Origin: an uncultured Methanomassiliicoccales archaeon | GTDB taxonomy: Archaea > Thermoplasmatota > Thermoplasmata > SG8-5 | Length of the DNA: 19,649 nucleotides | Direction: 5' to 3' | Assembly (NCBI GenBank): GCA_938004075.1 | Contig: CALKWP010000173.1 | Span: 1 to 19,649, forward strand | Shown here: piece by piece, positions 1 through 7,167 of the stretch | Layout of the letters: every line of letters starts with the position of its first letter | Numbering within the stretch: position 1 is the first letter of the stretch | The notes under the pieces: model-generated | Database searches by the model: none | What the model saw: the letters and a program-made list of their open reading frames with translations, nothing else | What the model was told of the DNA's origin: nothing | Made by a program: the position numbers and the translations under genes

Positions 1-1
1 A

Positions 2-1045
2 AGAGATGGCGACCTGCTGAAAATCAAGGGCGTCGGGGGAAAGCCGATGCGCTCCGATTCCGATGTTCACGTCAGGAACTCTGGCACCACGATGCGCTTC
101 ATGGCGGCGGTATTCGCCCTGGCCAAGGGCCCGACCATACTCACCGGGGATGAATCGCTCCGCACCAGGCCCATCGGCCCGCTCCTGGCCTCTCTCACCG
201 ACCTGGGCGCGGGCCGCGCCAGGTCCCTCAACAATGACGGGCGCCCGCCGGTATGCGTCAGCGGGAGGCTGAGCGGCGGGAAGACTGTCATTGACGGGAA
301 TAGCTCGCAATTCATATCCGCATTGCTCCTGGCAGCCCCGCTTGCGGATAACGATTCGCTCATCGAAGCCACCGGGATTCGCTCGAGGCCATACGTGGAC
401 ATGACCCTGGGGCATCTGGAGAGGGCCGGGGTTCGGGTGTGGGGCAAAGAGACATCCAGATTCTTCGTGCTTGGGAGGCAGCCCTACAAGCAAACGAATT
501 ATGCCGTTCCGGGCGACCATTCCTCGGCCGCGTTCCTGCTGGCAGCCGCCGAGGTCACTGGCTCGGATATTGGAATAACCGGTCTGGACATGGATGATTC
601 CCAGGGCGATAGAGCCATTTTCGGCATCATGGAAGGCATGCGCTCCGGAGAATCCAGAAACATCGACCTTTCAGATTGCCCCGACCTTCTGCCGGTCCTG
701 GCTGTTCTGGGGTGCCACGCGGGCGGCGTAACAGTTCTGGAGAACGTCCCACATGCCAGGGCGAAGGAGTCGGACCGGATAGCCGCCATCTGCTCGGAGC
801 TGGGGAAGATGGGCGCGGCGATAGAGGAAAAACCGGATGGTTTGGTGGTGCGCAACTCGAAGCTGCGCGGCGCTGAGGTTGACGGCCATGCAGACCATCG
901 AATAATCATGGCGCTGGCTGTTGCGGGGTTCGGAGCCGAGGGAAGGACTATAATAAACGGCGCCGATACCATCTCGAAATCTTATCCCGGGTTCGTGCGC
1001 GACCTCACAGGGCTCGGGGCTAACATCAGGACGGTGGACGGATGA
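2..1045 (+). CDS. aroA: 3-phosphoshikimate 1-carboxyvinyltransferase (EPSP synthase), 5' truncated
   Basis: EPSP synthase joins shikimate-3-phosphate and phosphoenolpyruvate in the sixth step of chorismate synthesis. The reading frame is already open at base 2, so the start lies upstream of the window. About 347 residues are present against roughly 430 in the family, so some 80 N-terminal residues are missing. Visible family motifs are NSGTTMRF near the beginning, GNSSQFISALLLAAPL, GDHSSAAFLLAAA, the HARAKESDRI segment that contributes to phosphate and PEP binding, and a C-terminal DHRIIMALAVAGF. The stop overlaps the aroC start as ATGA, so the two genes are almost certainly co-transcribed and translationally coupled. 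An internal ATG at 47 opens the same frame but would remove a conserved part of the protein, so I do not treat it as the start. Confidence 0.95.
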   Translation, partial: RDGDLLKIKGVGGKPMRSDSDVHVRNSGTTMRFMAAVFALAKGPTILTGDESLRTRPIGPLLASLTDLGAGRARSLNNDGRPPVCVSGRLSGGKTVIDGNSSQFISALLLAAPLADNDSLIEATGIRSRPYVDMTLGHLERAGVRVWGKETSRFFVLGRQPYKQTNYAVPGDHSSAAFLLAAAEVTGSDIGITGLDMDDSQGDRAIFGIMEGMRSGESRNIDLSDCPDLLPVLAVLGCHAGGVTVLENVPHARAKESDRIAAICSELGKMGAAIEEKPDGLVVRNSKLRGAEVDGHADHRIIMALAVAGFGAEGRTIINGADTISKSYPGFVRDLTGLGANIRTVDG

Positions 1046-2043
1046 GCGGCGACACCTTCGGCAGAATGTTTCGAGTCACGACCTACGGGGAATCGCATGG
1101 CGAAGCAGTGGGCGTGACCATCGAGGGCTGCCCTGCAGGAATGGAGATTTCGCTGGAGAAGATCCAGGAAGAGCTGGACCGACGCAAACCCGGGACCGGG
1201 CCGAACGTCTCAACAAGGAGGGAGCCGGACGCTCTGGAAGTTATAACTGGCATTGTGAATGGCCGGACTATGGGGGGCCAAATCAAGCTGCAGGTCAGGA
1301 ACATGGACGCGCAGCCTTCCGATTACGATGCCATCAGGGATCTGCCAAGGCCGGGGCATGCGGACCTTGCCCATCACCTGAAATACGGGAGCATCCCGCC
1401 GGGCGGGGGCCGTTCCTCGGGCCGGGAAACCGTCGCGAGGGTGCTGGCCGGCGCGGTTGCGAAGCAGGTTCTCGCCACGGAAGGCATCAAAATCACAGGA
1501 AGAATAATCGAAATTCATGGAAACCGGAATGACCATGAAACGGAGATACTGGCTGCCAAGGCCCGAAGCGATTCCGTCGGCGGGATAGTTGAGATAATCG
1601 CCGAGGGCGTTCCCCCAGGCCTGGGTGAGCCTGTGTTCGACGGTCTGGATGCGGACCTTGCCAAGGCCCTGGTCAGCATCGGCTCGGTCAAAGGCGTCGA
1701 GATTGGAGCCGGGTTTGTTGCGGCCGGGATGCTTGGCTCGGAGAACAACGACCCGATAATTGTCGAGGGTGGCATTCTCAGAACCCGCACCAACAATGCC
1801 GGCGGCATACTGGGCGGCATCAGCAACGGCATGCCAGTCATCTGCAGGATAGCGGTAAAGCCCACGAGTTCGATAGGCATCGAACAGGACACTGTGGACC
1901 TGAATACCATGAAGCCCGCCAGGATATCCGTCGGCGGAAGGCATGACCCCTGCATCTGCGTCAGGATTGTCCCGGTCGCCGAGGCCATGGTCGCCATTGT
2001 TCTGCTGGACCATCTCCTTCGAGCGAGAAGCGGGGGTGAGTGA
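1042..2043 (+). CDS. aroC: chorismate synthase
   Basis: Chorismate synthase removes phosphate from EPSP to give chorismate and needs reduced FMN. The 333-residue product is slightly shorter than the usual 350-390. It has the N-terminal signature FRVTTYGESHGEAVGVTIEG, the central RPGHADL...KYG block followed by GGGRSSGRETVARVLAGA (the commoner form is GRSSARET), and the C-terminal RHDPCICVRIVPVAEAMVA signature. The ATG overlaps the aroA stop by 4 nt (ATGA). The TGA stop at 2041-2043 lies in the same frame as the downstream chorismate mutase-DAHP synthase gene, with no other stop between them. The last bases before the stop (gggggtgag, 2032-2040) read like a strong SD sequence for that next gene. 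Confidence 0.96.
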   Translation: MSGDTFGRMFRVTTYGESHGEAVGVTIEGCPAGMEISLEKIQEELDRRKPGTGPNVSTRREPDALEVITGIVNGRTMGGQIKLQVRNMDAQPSDYDAIRDLPRPGHADLAHHLKYGSIPPGGGRSSGRETVARVLAGAVAKQVLATEGIKITGRIIEIHGNRNDHETEILAAKARSDSVGGIVEIIAEGVPPGLGEPVFDGLDADLAKALVSIGSVKGVEIGAGFVAAGMLGSENNDPIIVEGGILRTRTNNAGGILGGISNGMPVICRIAVKPTSSIGIEQDTVDLNTMKPARISVGGRHDPCICVRIVPVAEAMVAIVLLDHLLRARSGGE

Positions 2044-2073
2044 ACGGAATCCATAGCCGAGCTTCGGAACAGG

Positions 2074-3354
2074 GTGAAGGACCTGGACGCGGAGTTAGTA
2101 AGGCTGCTCGCTGCCAGGCTGGAGCTCACTGACCGCATCGGCTCTGAGAAGAAAGAGCTGGGGTTGCCAGTCTACGCTCCGGAAACCGAGATGGCGGTTG
2201 TGGGGCGGGCAAGGGAGCTGGCTGCGGAACTTGGCATATCCCAGGCAATGGTGGAAACCATTCTGCGCGCTGCCATGGCTGGGGCGAGGCTCAGGCAGGA
2301 CAGCTGCGGCAGCGCTGTCACGGACCCGGGCCAGGACCGGGCGAACATCGCATTCTCCAGATACATGCCGCCGCCCATGGAGTTCAGGGGCGCGGTGCCG
2401 CTCTCTTCGGCGGCGTCGGAGACTGTCGAAGCTGCAAGATGCGACATCCGCGACACATTGGATGGCGGCGCCGAACGTGTCATAATCATAATGGGACCGT
2501 GCTCCATCCACGATCCGGCTGCCGCCCTGGAGTATGCAGAACGAATGCGCATTCTTTCAAAAAAAGTCGGCGATTCATTCCTGCTGGTCATGCGCGCCTA
2601 CGTGGAAAAATCACGCTCTGGCGGAGGCTGGACCGGCTTCCTCACCGACCCACGCCTGGATGGCTCCGGGGACGTCCAAGAGGGCATCACGATGACCAGG
2701 AAGCTGCTCAACCGGCTCGGAGAGTTGGGAGTACCGGCTGCTGTGGAATTCATCAACCCGATTGCATCCGCATACATCGGCGACATGGTCTCCTGGGCAG
2801 CGATCGGCGCACGCTCAGCCGGCTCCCAGATCCACAGGGACATGGTTTCCGGGCTCGCCATGCCGGTGGGATTCAAGAACGGCCTGGATGGCTCTGTTGA
2901 TTCGGCGAATGGCGCGGTCGAGTCCGCAGCCCGGGGCCATGATTACCTGGGCCTGGACGATGCAGGGAACATTTCGGCGTTCAAGACCCGCGGGAACCCC
3001 TACTGCCATGTGGTGCTCAGGGGCGGGGAAAGGCCCAATTACCATGAGGATGATGTGAAAGCAGCCCAGAAAGCACTGGCATCCGCGGGCATGCGCCCGA
3101 AGCTCATGGTGGATTGCAGTCATGGAAATTCCGGCAAGATTGCCGCCAACCAGATTGATGTTTTCAGGAACGTCGTGAGCCAGATTGCCGCCGGCAACAG
3201 CGACATCATCGGCTTGATGCTGGAGAGCCACCTGAACCATGGAAGGCAGGAACCGGGGTCCGGGATGAAGCGCGGCGTTTCAATCACCGACGAATGCCTT
3301 GGATGGGATGATACCGAGAAGCTTGTTATCGAAGCCCATGGAAAATTAGCTTGA
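2074..3354 (+). CDS. fused chorismate mutase (AroQ type) and 3-deoxy-7-phosphoheptulonate synthase (type I-alpha-like)
   Basis: From the GTG at 2074, residues 1-75 resemble an AroQ-type chorismate mutase and residues about 95-426 a DAHP synthase, which condenses PEP and erythrose-4-phosphate in the first shikimate step. GPCSIHDP (141-148), MRAYVEKSR, WAAIGAR and VDCSHGNSGK resemble the E. coli AroF/G/H (I-alpha) group rather than the I-beta enzymes usually fused to mutases. The start is uncertain. An ungapped match to E. coli chorismate mutase places the catalytic Arg11 equivalent at codon 2065-2067, upstream of this GTG, in a frame open back to the aroC stop. An SD-like gggggtga at 2032-2039 would suit a start near 2044, where the only codons available are non-standard (ACG, or ATA at 2053). 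Mutase positions equivalent to D48, R51 and S84 also differ, so mutase activity is doubtful. Feedback control of the synthase is possible. Confidence 0.9.
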   Translation: MKDLDAELVRLLAARLELTDRIGSEKKELGLPVYAPETEMAVVGRARELAAELGISQAMVETILRAAMAGARLRQDSCGSAVTDPGQDRANIAFSRYMPPPMEFRGAVPLSSAASETVEAARCDIRDTLDGGAERVIIIMGPCSIHDPAAALEYAERMRILSKKVGDSFLLVMRAYVEKSRSGGGWTGFLTDPRLDGSGDVQEGITMTRKLLNRLGELGVPAAVEFINPIASAYIGDMVSWAAIGARSAGSQIHRDMVSGLAMPVGFKNGLDGSVDSANGAVESAARGHDYLGLDDAGNISAFKTRGNPYCHVVLRGGERPNYHEDDVKAAQKALASAGMRPKLMVDCSHGNSGKIAANQIDVFRNVVSQIAAGNSDIIGLMLESHLNHGRQEPGSGMKRGVSITDECLGWDDTEKLVIEAHGKLA

Positions 3355-3355
3355 A

Positions 3356-4585
3356 TCAATTCATTTCCGGCGCTTTCTTGATGAGCGTTGAATAGAGTAT
3401 GGGCGTGCTGATGATTGTGAGCAAGGTGACGATGACCAGGGCGAAGAATTGTGATTCGGTTATCACTTCCGCGTCCAGCCCGTAATTCAGAAGCACCAGC
3501 TCCAGCGCACCCCGGCCGCACATGGATATGCCGATCAGCATGGCTGCCTTTGACGCCTGGCCCCTGATGCGGGCGGCGCCACCGCATCCGATTATCTTGC
3601 CTGCCATGGCCAGAACGAAAAGGAGCAGTATGAAGCCCAGCACGCTCAAAGTCATGGATGCGGCGCTGAAGGGCAGTTTGATCCCGACATAGACAAAGAA
3701 CAGCGGGCCGAAGATGGCCAGCAGTGCCGGCTCTATGTCCCGGAGGATGTTCTGGCTCTGTATCGAGCGCGAGAGCATCGGGTCAGGGTTGGAGTACCAT
3801 TTTGCCACCACCAGGCCGCCCATGTAAGCGCCAATGACCTCGTGCAGGCCCACAAGCCTGGCAATGACCGCCAGAATGAAGGCCATTATCAATATCGCAG
3901 TGAGGACTATCTTCTCGTCCGTGGGAGGAAGGTATTTCGAGATGACGCCGAAAATCTTGTCCCCGAAGATAAGGACCAGCCCAACGAACAATCCGACCTT
4001 GACAGAGAGGATGAGCATCTCGGACATGGCTGGAGCTTCCCCCCGGAACACCAGCGCAGAGACTATGCCCAGTATGAAAACAGTCAGGATGTCGTCCACG
4101 AAAGAAGCGCCGATGACCAGGGCCTTGAATCCCCCGGATTTGGATTCCTTGAGCATCCAGGAGCAGGTCTCGATTGCAGTGTTGGATAGTATAGCCGAGA
4201 TGAACAGCACGGCCGCGAGTGACATGCTCGGGAAAAAGAAGAAGAGAGTCAGGAAAATCATGCTGAAAGACACGATGACCCCCCCAATCCCGACGACGAT
4301 GCTGTCCATTGTATGAGCCCTGAACGCATGCACATCCGTAACAAGGCCAGAGAGAATCATCAGCATCAATATGCCGAACTGAGAAAGAATTTCCAGCGGC
4401 AGCGAGGGCAGGATGCCCATCGAGACCCCGAAAAACCTCAGGGAGACGAAGAGCGCCACAGGTCCCAGTATTAGGCCGGCCATGACCTCCCCCAGCATGT
4501 TGTGAACGCCCAATCGTTTAGTAATCAGACCCAGGGTTCGACCGAGAAGGAGGATGAGGACGACCGCCCATAGGAAATGTTCCAT
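3356..4585 (-). CDS. CPA2-family Na+(K+)/H+ antiporter, NapA/Kef-like membrane domain
   Basis: The 409-residue product is almost entirely hydrophobic, with roughly 12-13 likely membrane helices, and resembles the CPA2 monovalent cation:proton antiporter fold. It opens with a helix followed by GLITKRLGVHNMLGEVMAGLILGP-type sequence typical of the family. A pair of acidic residues (D164-D165 in ASFVDDILTVF) sits where CPA2 antiporters carry the ion-binding Asp pair. There is no TrkA-N or TrkA-C regulatory domain at the C-terminus, so it is a transport domain only, exchanging cytosolic Na+ or K+ for protons. The ion cannot be told from sequence. The stop codon is 1 nt from the convergent DAHP synthase stop. 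No SD precedes the ATG, but a TATA-like box lies about 29 nt upstream, consistent with a leaderless mRNA. Confidence 0.88.
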   Translation of the reverse strand: MEHFLWAVVLILLLGRTLGLITKRLGVHNMLGEVMAGLILGPVALFVSLRFFGVSMGILPSLPLEILSQFGILMLMILSGLVTDVHAFRAHTMDSIVVGIGGVIVSFSMIFLTLFFFFPSMSLAAVLFISAILSNTAIETCSWMLKESKSGGFKALVIGASFVDDILTVFILGIVSALVFRGEAPAMSEMLILSVKVGLFVGLVLIFGDKIFGVISKYLPPTDEKIVLTAILIMAFILAVIARLVGLHEVIGAYMGGLVVAKWYSNPDPMLSRSIQSQNILRDIEPALLAIFGPLFFVYVGIKLPFSAASMTLSVLGFILLLFVLAMAGKIIGCGGAARIRGQASKAAMLIGISMCGRGALELVLLNYGLDAEVITESQFFALVIVTLLTIISTPILYSTLIKKAPEMN

Positions 4586-4607
4586 GCAAAAAGCGATATT
4601 GAGTCAG

Positions 4608-4621
4608 GATAAATAAAACTA
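4608..4621 (-). promoter_or_regulatory. TATA-like promoter of the antiporter gene
   Basis: On the minus strand the sequence AGTTTTATTTATCC is centred about 29 nt before the antiporter ATG, and there is no SD between them. In archaea transcription starts some 22-27 nt after the TATA box, which would put the first base at or very near the start codon. The transcript is therefore probably leaderless. Confidence 0.55.
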
Positions 4622-4655
4622 TTGAGGGGGGGAATACCATGAAGAATAATCAGAT

Positions 4656-4697
4656 GGGCATTTGCATGCAAAATGCTGGTTGATATGTCAAATGCCC
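4656..4697 (-). repeat. 9-bp perfect inverted repeat at the 3' end of the V4R-like gene
   Basis: GGGCATTTG (4656-4664) and CAAATGCCC (4689-4697) are exact inverted repeats separated by 24 nt, starting 2 nt after the stop of the putative sensor gene at 4700. A competing inner hairpin can form around the GCATGC palindrome. There is no long T-run after it on the minus strand. It may be a 3' stem-loop or weak terminator separating the sensor gene from the antiporter, or a protein-binding site. The role is inferred. Confidence 0.4.
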
Positions 4698-4699
4698 GC

Positions 4700-5233
4700 C
4701 TACTTCTCCCACGTCATCTTGTAGACGCAGGCCTTGTCGCCCTTCAATTCACAGGACAACTTCTCAACCTTTCCCTTGGTCTTTGTCAGCGCCATGGCGC
4801 CTTCCAGGATGCCTATCCATGCTTCGTAGGTGTAGGGACCGGCGCAAAACTCGTTGAGGCTTACAGTAGCGCCCCAGGATTCCTTCTTCACTGTGATGTG
4901 GCCGTAGCTCAGGGATTCGCGAACCTCATCCAGGGCCTTGTCCAGGACGCGGTCCATGCCCGCCGCCCTGGCCATGAAGGAGATTATCCCAACTTCCGTG
5001 ACCATGGAGCGGGCCGCGTTTCGGACCTCCATGGGCCCATGGGTGGTCGCGATCCAATCAATTAGAACCTCGGTGTGGGTTGCCGGATACCATTTGTCCT
5101 CCATGTAATCGGAGGATTTGACTCCGGCGGCCTTCTCGAATTCCAGCAACCCATCCGCACCCCATTTCTTCTTGATGTATTTGCAGTACCCAATCAGCGC
5201 CCTGCCTCTCACGTTCCTCTCGTTCGCAGCCAT
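4700..5233 (-). CDS. putative small-molecule sensor protein, V4R/DUF2378-like
   Basis: A 177-residue soluble protein without a DNA-binding or catalytic motif that I recognise. It starts MAANERNVRGRALIGYCKYI, contains WYPATHTEVLIDWI and a long helical middle, and ends with a cysteine-containing segment, CELKGDKACVYKMTWEK. A terminal pattern C-x(3-5)-GD-x2-C-x-Y-x-M-x-W is typical of V4R-type and myxobacterial DUF2378/H-NOX-like sensor domains, where it forms the last strands of the ligand-binding fold. The assignment rests on this pattern and is tentative. The reading frame continues upstream to 5503, but that part overlaps a terminator and a small SD-led gene and is low in family-like sequence. 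I chose the ATG at 5233, which lies about 35 nt after a TATA-like box. It appears to be a single-gene transcript. Confidence 0.6.
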   Translation of the reverse strand: MAANERNVRGRALIGYCKYIKKKWGADGLLEFEKAAGVKSSDYMEDKWYPATHTEVLIDWIATTHGPMEVRNAARSMVTEVGIISFMARAAGMDRVLDKALDEVRESLSYGHITVKKESWGATVSLNEFCAGPYTYEAWIGILEGAMALTKTKGKVEKLSCELKGDKACVYKMTWEK

Positions 5234-5260
5234 GTAACACCATGAGGCGAATGCGCGTGT

Positions 5261-5275
5261 GTGATAATAAAATTT
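5261..5275 (-). promoter_or_regulatory. TATA-like promoter of the V4R-like gene
   Basis: The minus strand reads AAATTTTATTATCAC here, centred about 35 nt before the ATG at 5233. This predicts a leader of roughly 10 nt without an SD. Its position just after the terminator hairpin of the preceding transcript supports an independent transcription unit. Confidence 0.5.
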
Positions 5276-5298
5276 GCTCCTGGACTCATTATGATTTA

Positions 5299-5338
5299 AG
5301 AAAAAGGGGTGACGCCTTTTGGAGAAAGGTCGCCACCC
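5299..5338 (-). terminator. hairpin plus T-run, terminator after the 43-residue small gene
   Basis: On the minus strand GGGTG...CACCC (arms 5334-5338 and 5307-5311), a CG/CG pair and an inner CCTTT/AAAGG helix form a long interrupted stem with a 5-nt loop, followed directly by CTTTTTCTT. It lies 26 nt after the stop at 5365 and before the promoter of the next gene. The form is that of an intrinsic terminator. In archaea the T-run alone may be enough. Confidence 0.6.
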
Positions 5339-5364
5339 AAGTGGGGAAGAGATCAATCGTGATT

Positions 5365-5496
5365 TCACGCATTCAGCGTGCTGAGCCATATCTTGAGGGA
5401 CTCGTTGCCGGTCTGACCCCTGAGCCAGCTGCGGAGGATCCCGAGATCCGGTTGGGTCTGTGGCCGATTGTACTCCATGTGGTTTCTGTACATCAT
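5365..5496 (-). CDS. small protein of 43 residues, SD-led, function unknown
   Basis: The ORF starts with two consecutive ATGs and is preceded by a perfect AGGAGGTG (5503-5510) with 6-nt spacing, the best ribosome binding site in this part of the window. That is the main reason to believe in it. The product begins MMYRNHMEYNRPQ and ends SLKIWLSTLNA, with a helical basic middle and no cysteine. Its N-terminus resembles that of the neighbouring 38-residue ORF (shared pattern M-Y-[KR]-N-x2-E-Y), while the rest differs. A terminator follows 26 nt downstream and a TATA-like box lies about 40 nt upstream, so the tiny gene forms its own complete unit. It could be a regulator, a peptide precursor for the nearby radical SAM enzyme, or a structural micro-protein. 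None of these can be chosen from the sequence. Confidence 0.6.
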   Translation of the reverse strand: MMYRNHMEYNRPQTQPDLGILRSWLRGQTGNESLKIWLSTLNA

Positions 5497-5502
5497 CTTT
5501 CA

Positions 5503-5541
5503 CACCTCCTATATCTCAATAGAGGTTTCATGGTATATCTT
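5503..5541 (-). promoter_or_regulatory. TATA-like box and strong Shine-Dalgarno of the 43-residue gene
   Basis: A TATA-like AAGATATACC occupies 5532-5541 on the minus strand and a perfect AGGAGGTG occupies 5503-5510. Transcription would start near 5511-5515, leaving a short leader made almost entirely of the SD. This contrasts with the leaderless pattern of most neighbouring first genes. Confidence 0.55.
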
Positions 5542-5612
5542 GATTGAGAAAATCGTTGGGAAAAGTTGTGAAAGGAATCGATGCGGGCACTCCGCGCCGC
5601 ACGTAAAAAGGT

Positions 5613-5729
5613 TCAATCGTCCTGCTGAGCGGATTCAGGCCGGGGTTCCTTGGCCTTGCGGGCGCCTTCGTAAAGCGCGTCTTCGAGGTGCTTCACTGCC
5701 TGAACGTACTCCTTCCGGTTCTTGTACAT
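5613..5729 (-). CDS. small protein of 38 residues, function unknown
   Basis: The ORF encodes a strongly charged, probably helical peptide beginning MYKNRKEYVQAVKHLEDAL and ending PRPESAQQDD. The codons fit the gene-rich neighbourhood (GAG, AAG, CTC, GCC), and the amphipathic pattern looks like a real protein. The start may instead be an in-frame GTG at 5738, which would add three residues; neither has an SD. A TATA-like box at 5764-5775 would start transcription close to 5743, compatible with a very short leader. A T-run (CCTTTTT on the minus strand) follows the stop at once. The first residues match the pattern M-Y-[KR]-N-x2-E-Y of the next small gene. It lies between that gene and a B12-type radical SAM gene on the same strand. 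Confidence 0.55.
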   Translation of the reverse strand: MYKNRKEYVQAVKHLEDALYEGARKAKEPRPESAQQDD

Positions 5730-5763
5730 TTCAATCACAGTTCCATCCCATAATTACGTTTCT

Positions 5764-5775
5764 GAGTATATTATG
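5764..5775 (-). promoter_or_regulatory. TATA-like promoter of the 38-residue gene
   Basis: The minus strand reads CATAATATACTC here, in an AT-rich gap after the radical SAM gene, about 32 nt before GTG 5738 and 41 nt before ATG 5729. This suggests that the small gene has its own promoter rather than depending on read-through from the radical SAM gene. Confidence 0.45.
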
Positions 5776-5813
5776 TTAACTAAATAACTTGTGAAAATTT
5801 ATGAAACATTTAC

Positions 5814-7142
5814 TCAGAAGAACAGGCTCTGCTCCTTCAGGAGGCAGAATATCTTCGGCAGCTTGTTCATCTCCCTCAGTTCACGCGCGACGTCTTCCTT
5901 CATGACCTTGGCCTGCTTCTCGCTGAGGCCAGTTCTCACCCGGTAGCCGATGCTCTCACCCAGCGGGGTTCCATACGCGCGGATGCCGAAAACGCCAAAT
6001 TCATCCGGATGCTCATAGACATAGCTTCCTTTCTGGAGACCAAAGACGGAGGCGGAAACGATGTCTATGTTTTCTCTGTTCTTTCTCAGGAAATTCATCG
6101 TGTCTGCGAACGAGGCTTCATCCTCTCCCGGGAATCCGAACATGATGAAAACTATGTTCTTTATCCCGGCTTCATGGCTCTCTGCCAGCACCTTCCCGAT
6201 ATGCGCCACTTTTGTGCCCTTCTTCATCTTATCAAGAATCCGCTGGTTGCCTGACTCGACGCCGAATGATATTGATGCCAGCCCGCTATTTCTCAATTCC
6301 GGGAATGAGCCAAGAAGATCCGCTGTCGGCCGGGTCTGGCACCACCATTTCACGTCGAGCGGGGCCAGCATCTCCGCAAGCCCCAGGAGCCGCTTTGCGG
6401 GGATGGTGTCGTCAATGAAGAACAGGTTTTTTATTTTGTTGGCCAGGATGGTCTGCCTGATACTCTCCAGCTCCATTTCCCTGTACGTGATGTCGCCGTG
6501 GTGAGTGCAGAAAGCGCATCCCCTGTAGCTGCAGCCATAGGAGCTCCTTATCGGGAAAATCATTTCCTTTGATAGGTAATCCTCTTTCGGGTAGGGGGAG
6601 AAGTCCAGCGCGTATGTTTCCCTGAAATCTTCCTTTTTGGCGAGGAATCTCAGAAGCTCTTTCTCATCCTTGAGAACTGTAGTTTTCTCTTCAACGAATT
6701 TACTGGCTGCCGGCCCGCCGGCGACGCACCTGATCCCCTGCCTTTCCAGCTCCTCGATGAGCCTGATGCCGTAGAACACCTGGCTGTTGTAAACCATGCT
6801 GAATCCGACCGTGTCAGGGTTTTCTTTCAGGATGAGCTCCAGCATCTCTCTGAAAAGTTCCGGCCCATCGCCCTCCGACATCATGAGATTGTTCTGCCGG
6901 TGAACCTTCTTGGCGCTGCTTGAGTATTTCTCCAGCATCTCGGAGTACGGGTTGATGCTGTCCCTGGACTTCTCCAGGCGCTTGTAGAGCGCAGGGAATT
7001 TCATCCTGTGGAACTTGGCGTTCAGGTCCAGGCATTTCACTTTGATGTCTGAGTTTGCTTTGATGGACCCCGCGAGGTAAGTGATGGAATGCGGCGGCAC
7101 CGTGGGAGTGCAGAACGGGGGGTAGACGAGAAGGAGTTTCAT
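5814..7142 (-). CDS. B12-binding-type radical SAM protein
   Basis: The 442-residue product has two domains. Residues 1-190 resemble the cobalamin-binding Rossmann domain of class B radical SAM enzymes (MKLLLVYPPF, a PP...ITYLAGSI helix, GFSMVYNSQ, RCVAGGPAAS), although no DxHxxG motif is seen, so B12 may bind base-off without a His ligand or not at all. From about 195 comes the radical SAM barrel with the cluster motif YGCSYRGCAFC, then FFIDDT, SFGVESGNQRILDKMKKGT and FGFPGEDEASF, typical of this superfamily. The cluster spacing is C-x4-C-x2-C rather than the usual C-x3-C-x2-C. Such enzymes methylate or rearrange unactivated carbons in cofactors, lipids or peptides; the substrate is not evident. 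A TATA-like box about 30 nt before the ATG and no SD point to a leaderless transcript. Confidence 0.85.
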   Translation of the reverse strand: MKLLLVYPPFCTPTVPPHSITYLAGSIKANSDIKVKCLDLNAKFHRMKFPALYKRLEKSRDSINPYSEMLEKYSSSAKKVHRQNNLMMSEGDGPELFREMLELILKENPDTVGFSMVYNSQVFYGIRLIEELERQGIRCVAGGPAASKFVEEKTTVLKDEKELLRFLAKKEDFRETYALDFSPYPKEDYLSKEMIFPIRSSYGCSYRGCAFCTHHGDITYREMELESIRQTILANKIKNLFFIDDTIPAKRLLGLAEMLAPLDVKWWCQTRPTADLLGSFPELRNSGLASISFGVESGNQRILDKMKKGTKVAHIGKVLAESHEAGIKNIVFIMFGFPGEDEASFADTMNFLRKNRENIDIVSASVFGLQKGSYVYEHPDEFGVFGIRAYGTPLGESIGYRVRTGLSEKQAKVMKEDVARELREMNKLPKIFCLLKEQSLFF

Positions 7143-7167
7143 TGCAAGGCCCAGAATGTGGTGCGAA

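Noticed and set aside
1210..2013. 267-residue antisense ORF within aroC
   Set aside because: A shadow of a well-conserved gene in GC-rich DNA; no recognisable protein features.
2041..2043. Selenocysteine or other recoding of the aroC stop TGA
   Set aside because: No stem-loop of SECIS type was recognised, and AroC ends at its normal length here. I keep only the possibility of simple read-through, noted in the findings.
4639..4683. 14-residue plus-strand ORF preceded by a G-run that looks like an SD
   Set aside because: Very short, falls within the antiporter promoter region and the inverted repeat, and has no other support.
5234..5503. N-terminal extension of the V4R-like protein to 5503
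   Set aside because: It would run through a terminator hairpin, a promoter and the SD-led 43-residue gene, and its residues look like translated non-coding sequence.
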